NCBI GenBank assembly: GCA_900553305.1
Contig: USDI01000150.1
Coordinates: 1-5,814, forward strand
Direction of reading: 5' to 3'
Length of the DNA stretch: 5,814 nt
DNA from: an uncultured Lachnospiraceae bacterium
GTDB taxonomy: Bacteria > Bacillota > Clostridia > Lachnospirales > Lachnospiraceae
Position 1 is the first letter of the stretch. Each line of letters starts with the position of its first letter. Below the pieces are notes generated by a model, which saw nothing but the letters and a program-made list of their open reading frames with translations, was not told the origin of the DNA and made no database searches. Shown here piece after piece: positions 1-5,761 of the stretch. The position numbers and the translations under genes were made by a program.

Positions 1-738
1 ATCAGACAAAGCCTTTTTCGTAAGGTCAATCTTACGGATCTCCGTACCGGTATTTCCATAAAGAGTTACATAACTTTCTCCATCCTTTGATGCAAACATC
101 TGATTGATATAATCGGACAGGGATATAGCTGCAACCATTTGCAGATCACCGGAAAGCACATAAATACAGGGTTCATTGCTGTTAAAGAGATAGTTATTTC
201 CCTGTGCGTCAATATAGAAGCTTCCAAGGTAAGCATCCTTTGCGACACCATTCTCTTCCGAAAGCTCTTTCTGACCGGTAATCTCCCCACTCTCCGGATC
301 CATATACCAGAGGGCATAGCTGCCTGATTCATCCTGATACTCACCATTTTCATCCTCTGTATTGGTCCATTCATAAATCAGCAGGGCAATCTTACCATCC
401 GGCGTTATCTGCATGGCAGAAACAGAAGCTTCTCCAACGTCAAGGGAAAGCAATTCGGATTTCCTGCTCTCAAAATTATATTTTGAAATGCCGGTCCTGC
501 TTTTTCCCGTTTCATTATCCCATGCTTCCGTGTAATAAAAAATTTCATTTTCATAGTTAATGGCAGAACCGATATAATCCGAACTTCCAAGATTAAAATA
601 TTCCGGCACATAGATATACTCCGGTCTTTCGGCACCTGCTTCCTCTGTCTTCTTACCGCCACAGCCAGCCAACAGACTTAAGGATAAAAGCATAAGTACT
701 GTAACAAATAATGTCTTCCGCTTTTTGTTTGATTTCAT
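1..738 (-). CDS. Secreted lipoprotein, N-terminal part (partial, runs off left edge)
   Basis: The frame is open from an ATG at 738 to the window edge: 246 codons, no stop, C-terminus missing. The N-terminus is a classic lipoprotein signal: basic residues 4-8 (NKKRK), a hydrophobic run at 10-23, and the lipobox LAGC with Cys26 as the expected lipidated residue. The mature protein should therefore be anchored outside the membrane. After a short charged spacer (GGKKTEEAGAE) the chain is β-rich and aromatic. Phrases such as ITPDGKIALLIYEW (around 117-130) and IDAQGNNYLF recur like β-propeller blades. Clostridia have large lipoproteins with a propeller-like N-terminus and a solute-binding C-terminus; whether this is one cannot be seen here. 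An in-frame ATG at 750 adds four residues (MRCG), but the GAGGTG at 748-743 would then overlap the start, so 738 is preferred. It has its own promoter at 811-783. The lipoprotein call is firm; the function is unknown. Confidence 0.88.
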   Translation of the reverse strand, partial: MKSNKKRKTLFVTVLMLLSLSLLAGCGGKKTEEAGAERPEYIYVPEYFNLGSSDYIGSAINYENEIFYYTEAWDNETGKSRTGISKYNFESRKSELLSLDVGEASVSAMQITPDGKIALLIYEWTNTEDENGEYQDESGSYALWYMDPESGEITGQKELSEENGVAKDAYLGSFYIDAQGNNYLFNSNEPCIYVLSGDLQMVAAISLSDYINQMFASKDGESYVTLYGNTGTEIRKIDLTKKALSD

Positions 739-742
739 TCCA

Positions 743-748
743 CACCTC
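743..748 (-). promoter_or_regulatory. Ribosome-binding site of the lipoprotein gene
   Basis: GAGGTG on the minus strand lies 4 nt before the ATG at 738. It decides between two in-frame ATGs: the alternative at 750 begins inside or before this motif and has no purine-rich sequence at a proper distance. Confidence 0.65.
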
Positions 749-782
749 ATGATCTTGTATAGTCAAACGATATTGTATACAG

Positions 783-811
783 ACTATAGCATATTTATTC
801 CCGCAGGACAA
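783..811 (-). promoter_or_regulatory. Extended -10 sigma-A promoter for the lipoprotein gene
   Basis: On the minus strand a -35 hexamer TTGTCC (811-806, four of six consensus bases) and a -10 hexamer TATAGT (788-783, five of six) are separated by exactly 17 bp. The -10 is preceded by TGC, giving the extended -10 form TGnTATAAT-like. Transcription would start near 776, leaving a leader of about 38 nt with the ribosome-binding site at 748-743. A 7-bp inverted repeat has its arms at the -10 (TATAGTC, minus strand 788-782) and in the early leader (GACTATA, 764-758). It could be an operator or chance in AT-rich DNA. Confidence 0.72.
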
Positions 812-817
812 TGCGGG
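800..817. repeat. GC-rich inverted repeat enclosing the -35 box
   Basis: On the minus strand the sequence reads CCCGCA-TTGTCC-TGCGGG: two perfect 6-bp arms with the -35 hexamer as the exact 6-nt centre. It stands out in otherwise AT-rich intergenic DNA. A repressor bound here would block the -35 region. The alternative is a terminator for the upstream UPF0210 gene, but what follows on the minus strand is AATAAATA rather than a T-tract, so an operator is the better reading. Neither is proven. Confidence 0.45.
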
Positions 818-820
818 GAT

Positions 821-837
821 TCTTAAGATTATCTTAA
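821..837. promoter_or_regulatory. Candidate response-regulator site: direct repeat TCTTAA-N5-TCTTAA
   Basis: The hexamer TCTTAA occurs at 821-826 and 832-837, repeating at 11 bp, one helical turn. This is the layout typical of OmpR/PhoB-family response-regulator sites (known of the family). The same bases also form a near-perfect palindrome, TTAAGAT-T-ATCTTAA (823-837), which could instead bind a symmetric dimer. The site ends 9 bp upstream of the -35 box of the lipoprotein promoter, centred near -53, a usual place for an activator. A third TCTTAA at 861-866 is inside the end of the UPF0210 gene and out of phase. Binding is inferred from layout only. Confidence 0.45.
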
Positions 838-855
838 ACCACTTGGACGTTATTT

Positions 856-2220
856 TTAATTCTTAAAACTGTGAATCGGTGCAGGAATCCGTCCTCCCCG
901 GTTCACAAAAGCGTCGCAGGAGAAGCCGTTTACTGGCATAATCGGTGCGTGTCCAAGAAGGCCTCCGAATTCTACATTCTCACCAACACCCTTCCCAATC
1001 ACAGGAATGATACGGACAGCTGTTGTCTTCTGGTTAATCATACCGATTGCCATTTCATCCGCAATGATTCCGGAGATGGTCGTATCCGGGGTGTCTCCCG
1101 GAATAGCAATCATATCAAGTCCAACCGAGCATACGCACGTCATGGCTTCCAGCTTTTCAATAGTAAGAGCACCGGCATCTACCGCATCAATCATTCCCTG
1201 ATCTTCGCTGACCGGAATAAACGCACCACTCAATCCTCCAACGTAGGAGGAAGCCATAACGCCGCCTTTTTTCACCTGATCGTTTAATAATGCAAGTGCC
1301 GCAGTCGTTCCCGGTGCTCCGGCATGCTCTAATCCAATTTCACACAAAATATCTGCTACGGAATCTCCGATGGCCGGAGTCGGTGCTAAAGACAGATCGA
1401 CAATACCGAACGGAACGTTAAGACGCCTGGAAGCTTCCTGCGCAACGAGCTGTCCGACTCTGGTTACCTTAAATGCCGTCTTCTTAATGGTTTCACACAG
1501 AACCTCAAAGTTCTTTCCACGGACTTTCGTCAGGGCAGTCTTAACAACACCCGGTCCACTGACTCCGACATTGATAATTTTGTCCGCTTCCGTTACACCA
1601 TGAAACGCACCTGCCATAAACGGATTGTCATCCGGTGCATTGCACAGGACAACCAGCTTCGTACATCCCAAAGAATCCTTGTCCTTGGTTAAGAGGGCTG
1701 TTTCCTTGATTACTTCTCCCATCAGCTTAACCGCATCCATATTGATACCGGTTTTGGTAGAACCCAGGTTTACGGACGACATAATTCGTTCTGTCTGGGA
1801 CAGAGCCATCGGAATGGAGCGGATCAAAAGCTCCTCTGCCGGTGTCATTCCCTTTGCAACCAATGCCGAATATCCTCCGATAAAGTTCACTCCGACATCC
1901 TTGGCCACACGGTCTAAGGTCTTTGCAATCTCCACAAAATCTTCTTTTGTTTTGCATGCTGCCCCACCGATCAGACCAATCGGTGTCACTGAAATACGTT
2001 TGTTCACAATAGGAATTCCAAATTCCTTGGAAATTTCTTCACCGGTTCTTACCAGATCCCTGGCAGCATCATAAATCTTATGATAAATCCTGTCATTTAA
2101 ACGCTGCAAATCTGAATCAATGCAGTCTAACAGACTGATTCCCAGCGTAATGGTACGGACGTCAAGATTCTCCTTGTCGATCATTTCATTCGTTTCTACT
2201 ACTTCGCGTAAGTTAATCAT
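856..2220 (-). CDS. UPF0210 / DUF711 'PFL family' protein
   Basis: A complete 454-residue protein, full length for the UPF0210 (DUF711) family typified by S. pneumoniae SP_0239. Conserved-looking glycine-rich stretches include SVTPIGLIGG (77-86), FIGGYSALVAKGM (113-125), INVGVSGPGVV (216-226), GAPGTTAALALL (301-312), IPVIGKGVGENVEFGGLLGHAP (405-426) and the C-terminus NRGGRIPAPIHS (440-451). The family is placed near pyruvate formate-lyase-like folds, hence 'PFL family', but I see no glycyl-radical fingerprint (R-x-x-G-Y), so radical chemistry should not be assumed. No signal peptide or membrane segment is evident; it is probably cytosolic. The ATG at 2220 is preceded by AGGGAG (2233-2228) at 7 nt. 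The ACT-domain gene lies 94 bp upstream, with a hairpin repeat between them. That pairing is conserved in many Firmicutes and suggests the ACT protein senses a ligand for, or regulates, this one (inference). The reaction is unknown. Confidence 0.95.
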   Translation of the reverse strand: MINLREVVETNEMIDKENLDVRTITLGISLLDCIDSDLQRLNDRIYHKIYDAARDLVRTGEEISKEFGIPIVNKRISVTPIGLIGGAACKTKEDFVEIAKTLDRVAKDVGVNFIGGYSALVAKGMTPAEELLIRSIPMALSQTERIMSSVNLGSTKTGINMDAVKLMGEVIKETALLTKDKDSLGCTKLVVLCNAPDDNPFMAGAFHGVTEADKIINVGVSGPGVVKTALTKVRGKNFEVLCETIKKTAFKVTRVGQLVAQEASRRLNVPFGIVDLSLAPTPAIGDSVADILCEIGLEHAGAPGTTAALALLNDQVKKGGVMASSYVGGLSGAFIPVSEDQGMIDAVDAGALTIEKLEAMTCVCSVGLDMIAIPGDTPDTTISGIIADEMAIGMINQKTTAVRIIPVIGKGVGENVEFGGLLGHAPIMPVNGFSCDAFVNRGGRIPAPIHSFKN

Positions 2221-2265
2221 GCTTCTGCTCCCTTAATTGTTCCCTTTATTTTGCCTTTGTTTATT

Positions 2266-2293
2266 GTAACTGTTCAGTACCTTCACAGTTACT
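2266..2293. repeat. 28-bp hairpin repeat, copy 1 (between ACT and UPF0210 genes)
   Basis: Perfect 8-bp inverted arms GTAACTGT (2266-2273) and ACAGTTAC (2285-2292) enclose an 11-nt loop, TCAGTACCTTC. The unit matches copy 2 at 2628-2655 in 27 of 28 positions; the one difference is in the loop (C at 2281, T at 2643). On the transcribed minus strand it ends 45 nt before the UPF0210 start codon and is followed by A-rich rather than T-rich sequence, so it is not a normal terminator for this operon. It may be a dispersed palindromic element or a shared RNA or DNA control site. Confidence 0.85.
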
Positions 2294-2314
2294 GTATATT
2301 CCTATATTTGAGGA

Positions 2315-2587
2315 CTAGATACGATGCATTTTATCAAATATTTCTTCCTTCTGACATTTGATTTCAACACCAATTTCATCACCAAGAGCCTTTAACTCAT
2401 CTGCCACATCTCCGAACTGCTTCGGACATTCCTTTGTGTCTACAATCATCATCATGTTAAAGAAGCCCTGTACAATTGTCTGGGAAATATCCTCGATATT
2501 GATTTGATTCCCGGCCAGATATGTGCAGACCTTTGCGATAATACCTACGGTGTCTTTTCCTACTACGGTAATAATTGTTTTTTTCAT
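2315..2587 (-). CDS. ACT-domain protein, UPF0237 family (GcvR-like)
   Basis: A complete 90-residue single ACT domain, the usual length for UPF0237 (S. pneumoniae SP_0238 type). The N-terminal strand and ligand-loop pattern ITVVGKDTVGIIAKV (6-20) is the ACT signature: β1, then a G-x-D-x-x-G-I loop, then helix 1. It continues with the second strand INIEDISQTIVQGFF (29-43) and MMMIVD (45-50). ACT domains usually dimerise and bind small ligands, often amino acids; the ligand here is unknown. No DNA-binding or catalytic domain is attached, so the protein probably acts through a partner. The downstream UPF0210 protein is the obvious candidate, because the two genes are neighbours in many Firmicutes. 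The ATG at 2587 has AAGGAG (2599-2594) at 6 nt, and the gene ends in TAG. Hairpin repeats lie on both sides. No convincing promoter was found in the 96 bp between the terminator and the gene. Confidence 0.95.
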   Translation of the reverse strand: MKKTIITVVGKDTVGIIAKVCTYLAGNQINIEDISQTIVQGFFNMMMIVDTKECPKQFGDVADELKALGDEIGVEIKCQKEEIFDKMHRI

Positions 2588-2627
2588 AATGTTCTCCTTA
2601 AATCATATATTTTTATTTATTTTTATC

Positions 2628-2655
2628 GTAACTGTTCAGTACTTTCACAGTTACT
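2628..2655. repeat. 28-bp hairpin repeat, copy 2 (upstream of the ACT gene)
   Basis: Arms GTAACTGT (2628-2635) and ACAGTTAC (2647-2654) enclose the loop TCAGTACTTTC. It is nearly identical to copy 1 and in the same orientation. It ends 40 nt before the ACT start codon, close to the 45 nt seen for copy 1 and the UPF0210 gene. On the plus strand it is followed by TTTTTATCTTTT, so it could act as a terminator for antisense transcription, but no plus-strand gene is present. Flanking bases outside the unit are AT-rich but not obviously duplicated. Confidence 0.85.
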
Positions 2656-2683
2656 TTTTATCTTTTAATTTCACGCATATAAC

Positions 2684-2710
2684 AGGCTGATGGATCCTGC
2701 GCATCAGCCT
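2684..2710 (-). terminator. Rho-independent terminator after the FtsA-like/MBL operon
   Basis: A perfect 9-bp stem, AGGCTGATG (minus strand 2710-2702) with CATCAGCCT (2692-2684), and a 9-nt loop lie about 39 nt after the stop codon of the metallo-β-lactamase-fold gene. The tail on the minus strand is GTTATAT, a weak T-tract. On the plus strand it is followed by TTCATAAT, so it may work in either direction. Placement between two functionally different gene groups supports the call; the poor T-tract lowers it. Confidence 0.65.
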
Positions 2711-2749
2711 TTCATAATCTGCCCTGGCTCTTCTGCAATCGGGCTGTGA

Positions 2750-3544
2750 TCAGGCAATGTGAATCACCTGGGATACCTCGTTCCGGGAGGCCACATACAT
2801 TGGAAAATCCATGTTCTTTCCCTGCTCCAGGGTAACCTCAATCCGTACCGCCTCATAAGCCAGCTCCGGCATATTGTTTTCCTTGCTTAAATGGCCAAGC
2901 ACAACCGCCTGTAAGTTATCATGGATCAGGGAGCAGAGTAACTGTCCTGCCCGTTCATTCGACAAATGTCCACGATCTCCTAAGATTCTCTGCTTCAGGG
3001 GATACGGATACGGTCCGGCCTGCAGCATATGAATGTCATGATTTGCTTCTAAAAACAGGGCATCCATTCCTCTTAAGGATTCAATCGTATAATCGTTATA
3101 CGTTCCAAGATCGGTGACAATCGCAATCCGTTTCTTTCCATACTGAATCCGGTAGGCAACCGGCTCTGCTGCATCGTGTGAAATCTTCATCGGATTGCAG
3201 ACCATATCTTTAATTATAATTTTTTCATCCGCGCGAACGGGATGGAACAGCTCCTCGGGGATTTTCCCGACAGAAGGCATATCCTGAATTGCCCGGATCG
3301 TTCCGTTCGTTGCATAAATGGGTGTGCCGTATTTTCTGGCTAAAACACCAAGTCCCGCAATATGATCAGAATGCTCATGTGTAACAAGAATTCCATCAAT
3401 GTCTCTCATGGAAACTCCCAGTTCATTCAATCCTGCTTCTGTTTTCTTTCCGCTGACCCCTACATCTACAAGCAGATGGGTGGTATCCGTTCCTGCGTAA
3501 ATACAGTTTCCACTGCTTCCGCTGGCAACACTGCACAATCTCAC
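2750..3544 (-). CDS. walJ: MBL-fold metallo-hydrolase, YycJ/WalJ/VicX type
   Basis: A complete 264-residue metallo-β-lactamase-fold hydrolase, about the usual length of the YycJ/WalJ family. The N-terminus SVASGSSGNC (5-14) is the family hallmark. Metal ligands are visible: H56, H58, D60 and H61 in THEHSDH (55-61), H123 in SHDAAEP, D145 in TDLG, H169 in EANHD (166-170) and H218 in GHLSKENN. GDRGHLSNERAG (189-200) is also typical of the family. It probably binds two metals and acts on a phosphodiester or nucleic-acid substrate, as proposed for WalJ/VicX, which have been linked to cell-wall control and DNA repair; the substrate here is not known. In Bacillus the gene sits with walRK; here it follows an FtsA-like gene instead. 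The start is GTG at 3544, with AAGGAGG (3558-3552) at 7 nt overlapping the upstream stop codon, which suggests translational coupling. The next Met is residue 46, inside the fold. Confidence 0.93.
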   Translation of the reverse strand: MRLCSVASGSSGNCIYAGTDTTHLLVDVGVSGKKTEAGLNELGVSMRDIDGILVTHEHSDHIAGLGVLARKYGTPIYATNGTIRAIQDMPSVGKIPEELFHPVRADEKIIIKDMVCNPMKISHDAAEPVAYRIQYGKKRIAIVTDLGTYNDYTIESLRGMDALFLEANHDIHMLQAGPYPYPLKQRILGDRGHLSNERAGQLLCSLIHDNLQAVVLGHLSKENNMPELAYEAVRIEVTLEQGKNMDFPMYVASRNEVSQVIHIA

Positions 3545-3551
3545 GTTCGTT

Positions 3552-3558
3552 CCTCCTT
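3552..3558 (-). promoter_or_regulatory. Strong ribosome-binding site of the MBL gene, overlapping the FtsA-like stop
   Basis: AAGGAGG, 7 nt before the GTG start at 3544. Its first two A residues belong to the TAA stop (3559-3557) of the FtsA-like gene, so ribosomes ending on one gene sit on the initiation site of the next. It supports GTG as the true start. Confidence 0.85.
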
Positions 3559-5731
3559 AGTTGCTCCAGTAGATGTCGATCACATCGCCATCATGAAGCG
3601 TTTGCATATATTGTGCCGGTTTGCCATTTAAACTTGTCACAATATTTTTCCCCTTCGGTCTTGTCAGATCGAAGTCGATTTTATCAAAGACATCCACAAA
3701 TACATAGGATGGTTTTCCGCTTAACGTTACCGGTGAACGGTTCACCACAACAATAATCGTTGTCGGTCTGGCCGGTTTCTTTTCTTCGTCAGAAGCTTCT
3801 GCAGAAGCACCTTCTTCTTTTGAAGTCTCTGTGCTCTCCTTGGTGTTTGTACCTCCGGACTGCTCTGTCGTTTCCTTCGAAGAATTTACTTTTCCGTTTC
3901 CTGCTGTACTTCCTTCTGTCTCTTCTTCTGTTTCTTCCTCACTAAGTTCTCCGTAAGCTCCGCTTCCGGTTTCATTTTCCAGATCAAAATTCACCGTGAA
4001 ATTCTCATAAACCGGAGTATTCCATTCTGCACTCTGGTGGTTTACGAAAACCTCCCGATCTGGCGTCAGGGAAAGATCCATGAATTCCGCGATCTGCTGT
4101 ACGGTATAGTAATTCAGCATTTCGATTTCATCGTTCTCCTGAATTTCATAATAGGAAGACTGCAGTGCTCCATTCACCTGTGCAAACTTCGGGATTTCAA
4201 CCTTATTACCATTTACAATCACACAGATACTTTCTGTTGCCTCCGGCAGATCTCCGATTGCAGCCTTTGCCGCATCCCCGGCGGTTGATTCTGTTACCAC
4301 GATAATATCATTTTCGCGAACCGTAGTATTTAAGTCTACAATCTTGCCATTAACTTCCACAACGGCTGCCTCACCACGCAGACCGCGCACCATCCGCTGC
4401 TTTCCGTTCACCTGGAAGGTAAGCTCTTTGCCCCGCTTCGGGAACAGGCCATCCTTTGGGAACTGTGCCTGCAATGCCACATCGGCAACCGTCAGATTGT
4501 TGTTGTCGTACATCTTAATCCTGCTGCCATTGAAGCTTACAAAGATAAAGTTATTATTCTGTTCATAGTAATTCATGCAGATGCCAACCGGCGTAACCAA
4601 AAGGCTGTCCTTCTTAATATCCTCACGGAATACTACATTCTGCATGACCTCTTCACCACGGAGGGCAACACGCTCCTTCGCAATACCAAGCTTTTCAGCA
4701 ACGGCTTCGGCGTATCCTGCCATCTTACCGCCGCCACCGACGATAAAGACCGCGCTCACCGGCTTTCCACCGTTTAATTCCATAATCTTGTCTGCCACCT
4801 GCGTAGACATATCTTCAATCACCGGTGCCAGGATCTCATTTACCTCTTCGCTGCGGATCGTCTGCGGAAGAAGCATGATGTCCATATAAGAAACGGTATC
4901 GCTCTTTCCGGCCTCCCGTTTAATCCTCTCTGCCTCTGCAAAGTCCACCAGACAATGCTTTGCAATCGTTTCTGTTAAGATATCTCCCGCAACCGGAATC
5001 ATCCCATACGCAATGATACAGCCATCATTGGTAATGGAAATATCACTGGTTCCGGCTCCAACGTCAATCAGTGCAATATTCAGCATCCGGAACCGTTCCG
5101 GAATCGCAAGCTGGATGGCTGCAATCGGCTCAAGGGTCAGGCTTGCTACTTCCAGTCCTGCAATCTCTACTGCCTTATACAGACCGTCCACGACATCATC
5201 CGGAAGGAACGTGGCAATCAGATCCACGCCGATGTTTCTTCCCTTATGTTCCTCCAGGTTTCCCATCGGATATCCATTCAGATAATAGCGTACCACGGAG
5301 TGTCCGACACAGTAGAATTTCACATCACTGTCTTTTTCTTCATTTAAGAACTCCCGATAAGCCTTCTCCACACCCGAGGATACCAGACGGTAAATATCAT
5401 CCTTGGAAATCTCCTGTTCATTCTGGAACTGGATTTCTTCATGTGTTGTCACCGTACGAAGCACACGTCCTGCTGCCGCAATGCAGACACCCTTCAGCTT
5501 TTCTCCGATAGCCTCCTCCAATTCCTGTTTCACCATGCGGATGGTATCGCCTACCTTCTGGATATCATGAATCTGTCCGTCCAGCATGGCACGGGTATCG
5601 TGCTCCTTAACCCGCTGTGCCACCACGATAAACTGGTTCTGATTCCGGTAGCCTACCGTTCCCACAATGCTTCTGGTTCCAATATCCAGACCAAACACAT
5701 ATGTACTTGCATTTCTTTTTTCTTCGATCAC
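3557..5731 (-). CDS. FtsA-family cell-division ATPase with extended C-terminus
   Basis: A complete 724-residue protein; ordinary FtsA is about 400-450. The N-terminal 390 residues are an actin-like ATPase with the FtsA layout: phosphate-1 loop GLDIGTRSIVG (14-24), DGQIHDIQKV (51-60), an FtsA-type inserted region (about 85-170), phosphate-2 loop LIDVGAGTSDISI (221-233) and adenosine motif VFIVGGGGKMAGY (328-340). The rest is unusual. Two stretches (395-480 and 501-583) show repeated V-x-x-NG-x-x-V and (E)ND-x-I-x-V patterns like β-grasp modules. Then come an acidic Glu/Thr/Ser/Gly linker (585-656) and a final similar module (657-722) ending in a D-G-D-x-I motif. The usual C-terminal amphipathic membrane helix of FtsA is not evident. 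It may be this lineage's FtsA or a second FtsA-like polymer with another partner; no ftsZ is visible nearby. The GTG start has AGGGAG at 5 nt. It forms an operon with the downstream MBL gene. Confidence 0.9.
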   Translation of the reverse strand: MIEEKRNASTYVFGLDIGTRSIVGTVGYRNQNQFIVVAQRVKEHDTRAMLDGQIHDIQKVGDTIRMVKQELEEAIGEKLKGVCIAAAGRVLRTVTTHEEIQFQNEQEISKDDIYRLVSSGVEKAYREFLNEEKDSDVKFYCVGHSVVRYYLNGYPMGNLEEHKGRNIGVDLIATFLPDDVVDGLYKAVEIAGLEVASLTLEPIAAIQLAIPERFRMLNIALIDVGAGTSDISITNDGCIIAYGMIPVAGDILTETIAKHCLVDFAEAERIKREAGKSDTVSYMDIMLLPQTIRSEEVNEILAPVIEDMSTQVADKIMELNGGKPVSAVFIVGGGGKMAGYAEAVAEKLGIAKERVALRGEEVMQNVVFREDIKKDSLLVTPVGICMNYYEQNNNFIFVSFNGSRIKMYDNNNLTVADVALQAQFPKDGLFPKRGKELTFQVNGKQRMVRGLRGEAAVVEVNGKIVDLNTTVRENDIIVVTESTAGDAAKAAIGDLPEATESICVIVNGNKVEIPKFAQVNGALQSSYYEIQENDEIEMLNYYTVQQIAEFMDLSLTPDREVFVNHQSAEWNTPVYENFTVNFDLENETGSGAYGELSEEETEEETEGSTAGNGKVNSSKETTEQSGGTNTKESTETSKEEGASAEASDEEKKPARPTTIIVVVNRSPVTLSGKPSYVFVDVFDKIDFDLTRPKGKNIVTSLNGKPAQYMQTLHDGDVIDIYWSN

Positions 5732-5736
5732 AGATA

Positions 5737-5742
5737 CTCCCT
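5737..5742 (-). promoter_or_regulatory. Ribosome-binding site of the FtsA-like gene
   Basis: AGGGAG lies 5 nt before the GTG at 5731. This selects GTG as the start; the next Met (residue 49) is well inside the ATPase domain, after the phosphate-1 loop, so it cannot be the start. Confidence 0.75.
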
Positions 5743-5761
5743 AACCTTCCTGTCGATTTGT

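Noticed and set aside
66..662. Two minus-strand open frames (374-66 and 662-405) in the left part of the window
   Set aside because: Both are out of frame with the lipoprotein reading frame, which has a proper signal peptide, lipobox, ribosome-binding site and promoter and stays open across the whole stretch.
1625..2074. A 149-codon plus-strand open frame inside the UPF0210 gene
   Set aside because: It is antisense to a well-conserved protein, has no ribosome-binding site of note and its product is low-complexity Ser/Thr/Ile/Pro, typical of a shadow frame.
856..2220. UPF0210 protein as an active glycyl-radical enzyme
   Set aside because: The C-terminal region has NRGGRIPAPIHS but not the R-x-x-G-Y radical fingerprint, and no activating enzyme gene is nearby.
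2266..2655. Hairpin repeats read as a CRISPR array or as ends of a mobile element
   Set aside because: There are only two units 362 bp apart, the space between them is a conserved ACT gene with a stop, leader and ribosome-binding site, and no transposase or target duplication is visible.
2600..2660. A promoter for the ACT gene (for example TTACGA with TATGAT at 18 bp)
   Set aside because: The -35 match is poor and the implied start would fall on the ribosome-binding site itself; no better pair was found, so none is called.
5071..5511. A 146-codon plus-strand open frame opposite the FtsA-like gene
   Set aside because: It lies entirely inside the conserved ATPase domain on the other strand; its Ser/Pro/His-rich product has no recognisable motif.
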